In this document: positions 1 to 7,396 of the stretch, one piece after another
How the letters are laid out: every line of letters starts with the position of its first letter
Numbering within the stretch: the first letter of the stretch is position 1
NCBI GenBank assembly: GCA_902799955.1
Contig: CADCCQ010000056.1
Location: 1 to 64,000, forward strand
Source: an uncultured bacterium
GTDB lineage: Bacteria > Verrucomicrobiota > Kiritimatiellia > RFP12 > UBA1067
Length of the DNA: 64,000 nucleotides
Reading direction: 5' to 3'
The notes under the pieces: model-generated
What the model was told of the DNA's origin: nothing
The model's database searches: none
Seen by the model: only the letters and a program-made list of their open reading frames with translations
Position numbers and translations under genes: made by a program

Positions 1-2133
1 AAACAAACCCAGAGCATACTGTGCGTCTTTATCTCCCCGATCTGCCGCCTTCTGAAACCACTCGGCGGCTTTGCCATAGTCCTGTTCTACGCCTTCTCCA
101 TATTCGTAACACCATCCCATACAGGTCTGCCCATAGGCACACTGTTTAGCGGCCTCCTGAACCAACGTCCACGCCTTCATGACGTCCTTAGGAACACCTT
201 TCCCCTTCAAGTAGCACCTACCCAAGCAGGCTTTCCCAAAGGCATCCCCCTGGTCAGCGGCTTTCTGGTACCACTTCGCGGCCTTGTCACAGTCTTGCTT
301 TACACCTTCCCCATATTCACAACACCATCCAAATTTGGCTTGCGCCTGGGCATGCTCCTGCTCTGCTGCCCTAAGATACCATTTCGCCGCTTCATTATAG
401 TCCTGCTCTATGCCCTTGCCTTCATAAAAACACAAGCCCAAGTTGTACTGCCCAGCAACATATCCCTGCTCCGCCGCCTTGCGAAACCACGTCACAGCCT
501 CAGAATCGTCCTTCGCGACGCCCAACCCTTCTGCGTAGCACCTACCCAAGTTGTACTGCCCGGCAGCATACCCCCGCTCCGCCGCCTTGCGGAACCACCT
601 CACCGCCTCAAATTCGTTCTTCGAGACCCCCCACCCTCCCAAAAGACATTCTGCGAGTTTGTACTGCATATTAGGAATATCGGCATTAGCACGAAAACGA
701 TATCTTGAGACATCCTCTTCAGTGATAGATGTTTTATAGTCGGGTAGCGGTCGTTCATCTTCCTCTCGTTGCTTCTTCTTAATTATCTCCTCAAACTTTG
801 ACAATGCTTCTTTGTTGCCAGGCCTGCCAAGCCTATCCTCAATCTCCTTCTTGAGATCCGCAAAATGGCTGGGGATCAACACTGCATCCTTTGCGAATTC
901 CTCGAATGTAAATGAAATCAAGGATATTTCAGAGTAATCCGCAAGGTGGGCATCCAATTGATTGGACAAAGGTAGATGCAATGACGTCTTGCCTTTGTTG
1001 TCTTTCAGCCTTAACGCAAACATACGATAATGTCCATCATCAACAGCTAGGGCTGGCTCTTCCAGAATTTTGTCAAGAGAACGAGTTTCAGAAAATGTAA
1101 AGACTTCCGTTGGCAAATCTTGAAAATCCTGAGTTGACGCCTCTATACCTTTAAGTGCTTCGTACAATGTCACATGTGTCCCCCTTTGTCCGCTTGTCGG
1201 AGTATGACGGCGCGCCACCTTCCATGATGGTAATTTTTGCAGCTCACCAAATTCGAATGTAATCGCCGTACTGGGGTTTCTGTTCTCGATAGCAGTTTGT
1301 TCATCAAAGATATTCTTTCCGCCCCGGGACAAAATGGGAATGTCTGTTCCCGACCTAGACAAGGCAAGGCATCCCAATTGACCACTTTTATCAAGGGACT
1401 GCAACTCGTTCAGCATTTTCCAGTCTGGAATCGCATAGACAAATTCAAAGGACTTCTCTCCGACTCCAAGTTCAACCTCCCCCTGCTCACTACAGCGGGC
1501 AGAGATCACACCCGTCAACCCTGGGCCATATAACTTTGCAAACATCCGAGAACTATCAATTCGAAGTACATTGTTGACATCTCGATTTTTCAATACGACC
1601 GAGAATGCAAGCACATAGCTACCAAGGATAGACTTTTCCAAATCTTCTACATTTCCCTCTCGTCCACTGGACGAAGATGTTACACGAACATCCGTTACAG
1701 AAACTTCTCCACTCACTTTGTCCGACTGCGTCTTTTCATTTGTCCTTCGAGTCCCCATTGATATTTCATGGGAAGCACTTCCGCCAATTGATCCAGAAGG
1801 TTTAATACCCCATTTGAGCCGTCCCTCCGCATTGATTTTTACATCAGTCCGTGATTCATACCCTTCATGATCGGTAGCAACGTTGCCGGTTGATAATTCA
1901 ACTGTTTCTTTCACGGAAGAAGTTTGCGTGCTTTTCGTTGTTGTAGATTCGTTTACTCGGCCACTTCTCACCTGGACAGAAGACTTCTCATTTATGATGC
2001 GCGTGAGACGCACCCCTCTCAGTTCACAGGAGAACGTCTGTGGCCGGACTAAGGATTTAAGGTCTCGCCCTTCTTCCGCTGCGGTCACACCCAGACATGC
2101 TCCCACAATTATTGCAACCATTATTTGTCTCAT
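1..2133 (-). CDS. Exported Sel1-repeat protein, C-terminus beyond window
   Basis: Open from ATG 2131-2133 (GAAAGGAG ribosome site just upstream) to base 1 with no stop, so at least 711 residues and 3'-partial. It starts with a short signal peptide (MRQIMVAIIVGACLGVTAAE). About 450 residues of Ser/Thr-rich, unrecognised sequence follow. From about residue 480 there are successive Sel1-like repeats of about 36 residues (pattern A..W..KAAE.G.A.AQYNLG..Y..G.GV..D). Sel1 repeats form alpha-solenoid protein-binding surfaces; no enzymatic motif is seen. The next gene upstream encodes another exported Sel1 protein, so the two are probably related in function. Exact partners are unknown. Confidence 0.85.
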   Translation of the reverse strand, partial: MRQIMVAIIVGACLGVTAAEEGRDLKSLVRPQTFSCELRGVRLTRIINEKSSVQVRSGRVNESTTTKSTQTSSVKETVELSTGNVATDHEGYESRTDVKINAEGRLKWGIKPSGSIGGSASHEISMGTRRTNEKTQSDKVSGEVSVTDVRVTSSSSGREGNVEDLEKSILGSYVLAFSVVLKNRDVNNVLRIDSSRMFAKLYGPGLTGVISARCSEQGEVELGVGEKSFEFVYAIPDWKMLNELQSLDKSGQLGCLALSRSGTDIPILSRGGKNIFDEQTAIENRNPSTAITFEFGELQKLPSWKVARRHTPTSGQRGTHVTLYEALKGIEASTQDFQDLPTEVFTFSETRSLDKILEEPALAVDDGHYRMFALRLKDNKGKTSLHLPLSNQLDAHLADYSEISLISFTFEEFAKDAVLIPSHFADLKKEIEDRLGRPGNKEALSKFEEIIKKKQREEDERPLPDYKTSITEEDVSRYRFRANADIPNMQYKLAECLLGGWGVSKNEFEAVRWFRKAAERGYAAGQYNLGRCYAEGLGVAKDDSEAVTWFRKAAEQGYVAGQYNLGLCFYEGKGIEQDYNEAAKWYLRAAEQEHAQAQAKFGWCCEYGEGVKQDCDKAAKWYQKAADQGDAFGKACLGRCYLKGKGVPKDVMKAWTLVQEAAKQCAYGQTCMGWCYEYGEGVEQDYGKAAEWFQKAADRGDKDAQYALGLF

Positions 2134-2177
2134 CTTTTTCTCCTTTCGGAGCATCCGGTTTTGTGATAATTTGTCGT

Positions 2178-2786
2178 TTATTTCACTCCAAGCTCTTCAA
2201 GCTTCGCTTTCGCGCCGACGTGGTTTTGGGCGGCAGCGAGGCGCAGTAGCTGGATTGCACGGCGACCAGCACCTTGTTCCTTGCTAGCGGGATGATGTGG
2301 ATTGAGATAGAGCTGCGCAAGGTTGTACTGCGCATCGGCGTAGTCCTGCTTTGCGGCCTCATTGAGCCACTTCATCGCCAGGTTCCTGGATTTCCTGTCA
2401 GAAAACCTCGCATAGTATACACCAAGATTGTACTGCGCCTGCGCATGATCCTTCGCCGCCGCCTTCTTCAGCCATTCGAGTGCCTTGTCCTCGTCAAGAT
2501 CAACTCCGGTTCCGTTCATGTAGAAAAGCCCCATCTGGCATTGGGCGGGAGCATAGCCGGAATCGGCCGCCTTGCGCGTCCACGCAACGGCCTCCTTAAC
2601 GTTCTTCGCGACGCCGCGTCCGTCGCGGAGCATTTGCGCATAGCGGAACTGCGCCGCGGCATCGCCCTTCTCTGCCGAGGTCTTGACGCTTTGCGCCGCA
2701 ACCGCCGATGGTACCTTCGCGTCTCCTGCTGCAGACGCCCACACCGAGCAGAAGCACACCAACAACACAACTATCGTCTTTGTCAT
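2178..2786 (-). CDS. Small exported Sel1-repeat protein (202 aa)
   Basis: ATG at 2784-2786 has AGAGGTG upstream and begins a clear signal peptide (MTKTIVVLLVCFCSVWASAAG); the longer frame upstream looks untranslated. Residues about 40-195 hold four Sel1 repeats (AAAQFRYAQMLRDGRGVAKN, then similar units). It is probably a periplasmic or surface solenoid. It precedes the larger Sel1 gene by 44 bp, so the two may be cotranscribed. A TATAAT box at 3096-3101 would give a leader of about 300 nt running antisense through the glycine riboswitch. Confidence 0.85.
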   Translation of the reverse strand: MTKTIVVLLVCFCSVWASAAGDAKVPSAVAAQSVKTSAEKGDAAAQFRYAQMLRDGRGVAKNVKEAVAWTRKAADSGYAPAQCQMGLFYMNGTGVDLDEDKALEWLKKAAAKDHAQAQYNLGVYYARFSDRKSRNLAMKWLNEAAKQDYADAQYNLAQLYLNPHHPASKEQGAGRRAIQLLRLAAAQNHVGAKAKLEELGVK

Positions 2787-2865
2787 CACACCTCTGTCAT
2801 CACGGTTCAGTCTTCCTACTCTTTCCAGACATCGGCGGGGGCGGAAAACGGAAACCTCCTCCGAT

Positions 2866-2985
2866 GCATCGGATGAGGCGCCTGAGAGAGCCCGGAAAGA
2901 TGCACCGAAGGAGGTGAAACTGCACGAGGGCAGCATCCTCTTCTCGCGTCTTTCCAATGAAGTTTCTCAGGCTTCCATCCGACGC
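2866..2985 (+). promoter_or_regulatory. Glycine riboswitch aptamer (single, orphan)
   Basis: The plus strand has the conserved glycine-aptamer blocks in order: CTGAGAGAG, CACCGAAGGAG..GAAACTGC, and TTTCTCAGGC followed by the P1 3' strand. Three stems are present: P1 2869-2875 with 2976-2982, P2 2881-2887 with 2965-2971 (7 bp), and P3 2894-2900 with 2949-2955 (7 bp). The blocks closely resemble the first aptamer of known gcvT-type riboswitches. No plus-strand gene follows for over 2.4 kb, so its usual target (glycine cleavage or transport) is missing here. Confidence 0.75.
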
Positions 2986-3095
2986 TTCCCATGTCCGCAG
3001 GGGCTGACGGCGATGGAACGCCATCCCTGCCCTGCGCGGGAAATCTGTTTCACCTCGGCGGCCTGGGCTTTCGCCCATTTCGCCTTGGTGCACAT

Positions 3096-3101
3096 ATTAT
3101 A
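3096..3101 (-). promoter_or_regulatory. Extended -10 box (TGGTATAAT), leftward
   Basis: On the minus strand the sequence reads TTTGTGGTATAATATG, an extended -10. It would start transcription near 3089 toward the Sel1 gene at 2786. No good -35 is visible. Confidence 0.5.
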
Positions 3102-3110
3102 CCACAAATT

Positions 3111-3162
3111 CAGGTCTGCGGACGAAAAAACTTCCGAAAAAATCTTCCCGGCCGCAGACCTG
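3111..3162. repeat. 11-bp inverted repeat with A-rich spacer
   Basis: CAGGTCTGCGG (3111-3121) and CCGCAGACCTG (3152-3162) are perfectly complementary across a 30-bp spacer with two A6 runs. It could be a weak terminator or part of the decayed riboswitch expression region. Confidence 0.45.
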
Positions 3163-3277
3163 CCCGGGCTCTCTCAGCCGGGTATCTGCCTAATGGCATA
3201 ATGATATACGAGCGCAGCCAGAGAATCTGACAAGAAAACTACTCATTCTTGCCATTTGGGAGATATAGCGAAAAAAC

Positions 3278-3298
3278 CTGCGGGGAGTGTCCCCACAA
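3278..3298. repeat. Palindromic REP-like element (GGGGAnTGTCCCC family)
   Basis: The core is TGCGGGGAGTGTCCCCACA with an inverted GGGGA/TCCCC stem. It shares flanks (GAGATATAGC..., CAAGGATTT) with the copy at 6991-7015. Confidence 0.7.
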
Positions 3299-3305
3299 GG
3301 ATTTC

Positions 3306-3536
3306 TCAAACCGAAATGCCTTGAATTCCTTTGCCGACACCCATGGAATCGAGCCGTGTCCAATATTCCGGATGGGCGGTGGACGGCGTTCCTCCCGTGC
3401 GGGAATAGGACAATGACAACAACTTTGCAGACGGATAAGTCGATCTGATTCGCGTCCGTCTCAATGCATGATGATACTCAGGATCCAGCCGCCTACCATG
3501 CGCTTCAGACGCCTTTATCGTAAACATCTTGCCCAT
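3306..3536 (-). pseudogene. HsdS (type I restriction specificity subunit) fragment
   Basis: This 76-residue ORF starts 2 nt after the stop of the DUF1016 gene. It contains RLDPEYHH near the N-terminus and SRTGGTPSTAHPEYW in the middle. RLDxEY and GGTPSxxxPEYW are hallmark motifs of the target-recognition half-domains of type I specificity subunits, which normally exceed 350 residues. After PEYW the sequence leaves the family and ends, so the recognition domain is missing. It is a deletion remnant of a restriction-modification locus, consistent with the YhcG-type nuclease next to it. Confidence 0.6.
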
Positions 3537-3538
3537 GG

Positions 3539-4645
3539 TTATTTCTTTCCCTTCCTAATCCGCGCTCGTGCCACCTTTTGCGGCGCGGCAAGTAGTCGCG
3601 CTTCTTCAAAGGCGGCGCGTTCGCGTTGGAGTTCCCTTCGCAGCTCCTCTTCCGTCGGCAGGTTCAGGTGATACTTCACCGCAAATAGGTTGCGTTCGTG
3701 CTCGTTCAGCGTGTAGCGAATCACCGCCTCGTCACGATCAGAACCAAGGACAATGCCGACTGGTGGATTGTCACCGGGATTCATACGCTCGCGTTCGTAG
3801 TAGTGCTTGTAGAGCTGCATCTGCCCAAGGTCTTCGGGCGTGACCTTGCCAACCTTCAAATCGACCAGGAAGAAGCAACGCGCAAGGAAGTTGTAGAAAA
3901 CGAGATCGCAATGATAGACCTCATTGCCAACGTGAATCGGGCACTGCTCGCCGACCAATGCAAAGCCGCGCCCCAACTCCAACAGGAACTTCCCCAAATG
4001 ACGGATAAGCCCCGCCTCCAAATCAGCTTCTTTGTAGGCAAACGGAGAAACACCCGTGAACTCCAAGATCGCCGGACTTCTCACAATGTCCTTCGGTTCC
4101 GGACGGCTGCGCTTCACATAACCTGACGCCTTCTTGAGATCGACATGATTCGCAAGCAACCGTTCGTAGAACTGCGTCGATATCTGCCGCTGCAGGTCGC
4201 GCACTCCCCATCCGGACTTGGCACACTCTTCGAGATAGAACTGCCGTTTCTTGGCATTTTCAACGCTCGCTAACGTACGATAATGGGACCAGCTCAATTG
4301 GTCACACAGTGTGTGACGATTTGGGAATGCCAGAAATACCAGTCGCATGTACTTGAGGTTTGTCGATGTGTAGCCGGGGCCGAACTCCGCCGTCAATTTC
4401 AGCGAAAGACCCTTGATGAGGCCATCCCCGTACTTCGCACGTTCCGCCCCGCCCTGCTTCTCGACAATCTCACGCCCAACATTCCAATAGGCATCGACCA
4501 TCTCCTTGTTGGCAACGGTGTAAACCTTCGCGCGCGCCTTCGCGATATACGACCGAACGCGCTTGTATAGTTCCGCCTCGACGGATTCGACGACCTCGAC
4601 ATTCGGCTTGATCAAAGCGGTTTCTGCCTTGCGTGCTTTCTTCAT
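3539..4645 (-). CDS. DUF1016 / YhcG-type PD-(D/E)XK nuclease-domain protein
   Basis: The 368-residue product matches the YhcG/DUF1016 family in length. An N-terminal helical part (AYWNVGREIVEKQGGAERAKYGDGLI, given here in pieces; LSWSHYRTLASVENA-type motif) precedes a C-terminal PD-(D/E)XK-like part. Its core is CDLVFYNFLARCFFLVDLK (D and K in catalytic spacing), followed by QMQLYKHYYERE. These proteins are often found with type I restriction systems; their role is thought to be DNA cleavage or repair. It overlaps the upstream ORF by ATGA and is followed 2 nt later by an HsdS fragment, so it remains from a restriction operon. Confidence 0.85.
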   Translation of the reverse strand: MKKARKAETALIKPNVEVVESVEAELYKRVRSYIAKARAKVYTVANKEMVDAYWNVGREIVEKQGGAERAKYGDGLIKGLSLKLTAEFGPGYTSTNLKYMRLVFLAFPNRHTLCDQLSWSHYRTLASVENAKKRQFYLEECAKSGWGVRDLQRQISTQFYERLLANHVDLKKASGYVKRSRPEPKDIVRSPAILEFTGVSPFAYKEADLEAGLIRHLGKFLLELGRGFALVGEQCPIHVGNEVYHCDLVFYNFLARCFFLVDLKVGKVTPEDLGQMQLYKHYYERERMNPGDNPPVGIVLGSDRDEAVIRYTLNEHERNLFAVKYHLNLPTEEELRRELQRERAAFEEARLLAAPQKVARARIRKGKK

Positions 4646-5013
4646 CGTCCGGCCTCCTCTTCAGCCGCCGTATTGATGAACTTCGCCAACTCCGCGCCGA
4701 TCGCGTCCAGCTGATTGACCTTGGTCGGCTTGCCGGTCGCGTCAAAGCCAATGTCGTCGGCAATGGTCATGAAGATGTCCTCGTCCGGGAAGGTCTCCAC
4801 TGCGTTCGATTCCGTACAAATCCATTCGCGTATTGCATGGATATCTGCGAGCGAAAAGCTGTGCCACATGGAGCCGCCGACGATCGGCTTCGGGTAGTGC
4901 TTTGTCAGGATCGGGCCAAAGATGTCGAGCGCACGGACGTAGGACGCGGCCTTGCCGCTTCCGTCCGTGTTCGTAGCGAAGATGAATTCTGTAAACGATT
5001 GCCTAAACATCAT
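4642..5013 (-). CDS. Small protein upstream of DUF1016 nuclease, possibly truncated
   Basis: The product is 123 residues (MMFRQSFTEFIFATNTDGSG...). The FxEFIFxTNTDGSGKAxSYxRALD pattern resembles the N-terminus of larger restriction-type endonucleases, without their catalytic part, so this may be a truncated subunit. This assignment is from recollection and is weak. It is translationally coupled to the DUF1016 gene by a 4-bp ATGA overlap. Transcription probably starts at the -10 at 5151-5156, giving a leader of about 130 nt. Confidence 0.6.
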   Translation of the reverse strand: MMFRQSFTEFIFATNTDGSGKAASYVRALDIFGPILTKHYPKPIVGGSMWHSFSLADIHAIREWICTESNAVETFPDEDIFMTIADDIGFDATGKPTKVNQLDAIGAELAKFINTAAEEEAGR

Positions 5014-5150
5014 TTACCATCGTCCTTTTCTGGTTCGTCAGGTCGTTGAGGTTCGCCTTTCTGCTCGGGTTTTACATATTTTCGTGGCGGTTCTCGTCAC
5101 TCGACTATATGGCCCTGACATCCCTGCCAGGACATGGAATATTATATCAC

Positions 5151-5156
5151 AAATCA
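5151..5156 (-). promoter_or_regulatory. Extended -10 box (TGATATAAT) for the restriction remnant operon
   Basis: The minus strand reads TTTGTGATATAATATT. It lies about 140 nt upstream of the ATG at 5013 and has the same form as the boxes before metY and the transposase gene. Confidence 0.5.
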
Positions 5157-5207
5157 CATATAAAATCATCTATGAAAAACGAAATTTCTCATCCTTCGCG
5201 GAACACC

Positions 5208-5373
5208 GTAGGGACCTTCCCCGTAGGGACACTCCCCGCAAAGTTTCCAACAAACTACACGGCCTAAATTCCCAGAATCTAGTGGGAACACTCCCCACAG
5301 GGATTAGGATGTTTGAGTGTTTGGGGGTTTGAGTGTTTGGGTTGGAATCCTGTGGGGACACTCCCCGCAAAAT
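5208..5373. repeat. Cluster of REP-like palindromes left of the ATPase gene
   Basis: Copies of the GTGGGGACACTCCCCGCA family lie at about 5208-5222 (degenerate), 5222-5243, 5281-5303 and 5350-5373. A direct repeat of TTTGAGTGTTTGGG units sits between the last two. The same combination recurs at 6830-6893 on the other side of the ATPase gene. The rest of 5014-5445 shows no gene. Confidence 0.75.
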
Positions 5374-5432
5374 AAGTCTTGGTGCAATTCGGGAAGTCGT
5401 CTTCCCATATTGCACCATTCTCCAAGATGTGG

Positions 5433-5438
5433 TATAAT
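5433..5438 (+). promoter_or_regulatory. Extended -10 box, predicted leaderless start of the ATPase gene
   Basis: GATGTGGTATAATATGCTCC ends right before ATG 5446. Only 7 nt separate the -10 from the start codon, so transcription should begin at or next to the ATG. Confidence 0.65.
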
Positions 5439-5445
5439 ATGCTCC

Positions 5446-6597
5446 ATGAACATCGAAAGACAAATTGCAACGGCAGTGAAGAAGGCGTCAAAGGAGCTTC
5501 CTGTCATAACCATTGTCGGCCCTCGACAGTCTGGCAAGACAACGCTTGTAAAGGCACTTTTCACCGACAAGCCTTACAGAACGCTTGAAGATCCAGATAT
5601 GCGCAGGCTTGCCGAAAACGACCCAAGGACATTCTTTGCCGGAATCCCCGACGGTGCAATCCTCGACGAAGTTCAACGAGTGCCCGATCTTCTTTCCTAC
5701 ATACAGGGCATTGTGGACGAGAAAGGCACCAATGGGCTTTTTGTCCTCACTGGCTCCAGCAACATTCTCCTTATGAAGAACATAAGCCAGACCCTCGCCG
5801 GGCGATGCGCGATATTCACATTGCTTCCTCTCAGCCTTGGGGAAGCGGACGGACTTTTGCCAAAGGGCGATATGCTTTCCGCCGTCCTCGTCGGCGGCTA
5901 TCCACGCTTTCTCTCTGGGGGTATAAGACGCAAAACATTTTTCGACGGTTACATCGACACATACGTGGAACGCGACGTGCATCAGCTCCTCAAGATCAAG
6001 GACACGCTGCTCTTCACAAACTTTCTCCGCATTCTCGTAGGGCGCATCGGCTCTATTCTCGACGTGACGTCCATTTCAAACGACACCGGCGTCTCCACGA
6101 AGACTGTAATGGAATGGCTCTCCATACTCCATACTTCGTACATTTGCTTCCTTCTTCCGCCATGGTATGAGAATCGAGGCAAGCGGCTCATAAAATCTCC
6201 CAAACTTTATTTCTACGACACCGGGCTTGCCTGTGCGCTCGCAGGAATCAACGATGCGGAACAATTGGATCGCGATCCGCTTCGCGGAGCGCTTTTCGAG
6301 AACCTTGTCATTCTTGAGGCGATGAAACGCGCCTACAACAGTGGCGACCGTCCGAGCCTCTATTTCTACCGGGACTCCAAGGGCGTGGAAGTCGATCTTG
6401 TGGAATACTACGGCAGAAAGCTCATTCCTACGGAGATAAAGTCCTCCGCCACATTCAATCCGGCGTTCTGCAAGAACCTCTCGGTTTTTGCCGAACGGTA
6501 CAGCGACGTATGCGAGCATCCATCCGTCGTTTACGCCGGAAGCGAGTCCTTCACCTTCAAGGGAGTGTCGTTCAAGCCGTTCCATTCTCATTCCTGA
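5446..6597 (+). CDS. DUF4143-type AAA ATPase
   Basis: This 383-residue protein has Walker A GPRQSGKTT near residue 25, Walker B-like GAILDEVQRVPDLL, TGSSN (sensor), GRCAIFTLLPLSLGEA, YVERDV, and a C-terminal half with KLYFYDTGLACAL, FENLVILEAMKR and FYRDSKGVEVDLVEY. This is the standard order of the AAA_14/DUF4143 family, whose C-terminal part is nuclease-like. Cellular function is poorly known; such genes are common, often horizontally acquired, and sometimes toxin- or defence-associated. ATG 5446 is preferred to the longer frame because the promoter lies inside the extension. It stands alone, flanked by repeat clusters on both sides. Confidence 0.85.
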   Translation: MNIERQIATAVKKASKELPVITIVGPRQSGKTTLVKALFTDKPYRTLEDPDMRRLAENDPRTFFAGIPDGAILDEVQRVPDLLSYIQGIVDEKGTNGLFVLTGSSNILLMKNISQTLAGRCAIFTLLPLSLGEADGLLPKGDMLSAVLVGGYPRFLSGGIRRKTFFDGYIDTYVERDVHQLLKIKDTLLFTNFLRILVGRIGSILDVTSISNDTGVSTKTVMEWLSILHTSYICFLLPPWYENRGKRLIKSPKLYFYDTGLACALAGINDAEQLDRDPLRGALFENLVILEAMKRAYNSGDRPSLYFYRDSKGVEVDLVEYYGRKLIPTEIKSSATFNPAFCKNLSVFAERYSDVCEHPSVVYAGSESFTFKGVSFKPFHSHS

Positions 6598-7396
6598 TAC
6601 TGCCATGTTATCTGCCTTCTGCCTCTTTTGGCTATTCCGTTCTGTTCAAGAACTTATTCAGCAAAAAGGCTGTTGAAGCGCATCTTGTCCTTTGGATATA
6701 CCGCGCCAACAAAATCGCCAAGCTTATCGTCTGCGAGTATCTTTGCGAATATATCCTCAAACGTTTTGTTTCGGTGCTATTGGGAAGTCTCATCCGTAGG
6801 GACACTCCCCGCAGAAATCCGAGGGTTTGAGTGTTTGGGGGTTTGAGTGTTGAGTGTTGAGTTGGAATACTGTGAGGACACTCCCCCCACAACACCACCT
6901 GGGAACAAAATGAGAATTCATTGCGGAAAATTCTCAAGAAAGAGTAACCACCCAAAACATCAATCATTCTGTCTATTTGTGAGATATAGCAAAATCCCCT
7001 GCGGGGAGTGTCCCCGCAAGGATTTACGGGACGGGCGGGACGAGCGAGACGGGCGAGACAGGCGAGACCCTGTGGGGACACTCCCCGCAAGGTTTTCAAC
7101 GGCGAGGACGTCGTCGCTACGCGGGGGGTAGTCGTTGTTGAATGTGGAAATGTGGAAATGTTGCCAAAATCCAATGCAAATATCCAATTGAAGGTGGGCA
7201 ACTGTCAGTCGCTAGTGGCTGGCGGCTAATCGCTAGAGGAAACAACTATGACAACTGATAAAAACAACTCTTACCATTTGGGCGCAATCGCGCCCGATTT
7301 CAAGAACGCCGCGTGGTTACGCGGTGGGGGAAAATGTTGTTCAGGTTGTTTCCAAAATAAGCTAGTCTGTAATAACTGACGAATGGCGGGTAGCCG
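6598..7396. repeat. Gene-free interval with REP-like palindromes and short tandem repeats
   Basis: REP-like copies lie at about 6797-6817, 6867-6893, 6991-7015 and 7069-7093. The stretch 6826-6862 repeats TTTGAGTGTT units, and 7024-7066 repeats a GGGACGGGCGAGAC-like unit. I see no supported gene; open frames here run through the repeats. The element shared with 3260-3300 extends beyond the palindrome. Confidence 0.65.

Larger units (their letters stand above)
2882..3177. repeat. 14-bp long-range inverted repeat involving the riboswitch P2 strand
   Basis: CTGAGAGAGCCCGG at 2882-2895 is repeated in perfect inverted orientation at 3164-3177. Its left arm includes most of the 5' strand of aptamer stem P2, so pairing would compete with ligand-bound folding. 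It could be a distal expression platform or a relic of an inverted copy. Confidence 0.6.

Noticed and set aside
2787-3103. A riboswitch on the minus strand in the leader of the Sel1 gene
   Set aside because: The stems read on both strands, but the conserved CCGAAGG and CTCAGGC blocks fit a glycine aptamer only on the plus strand.
6632-7201. 189-residue minus-strand ORF
   Set aside because: It consists largely of translated REP-like and tandem repeats and has no ribosome site or family resemblance.
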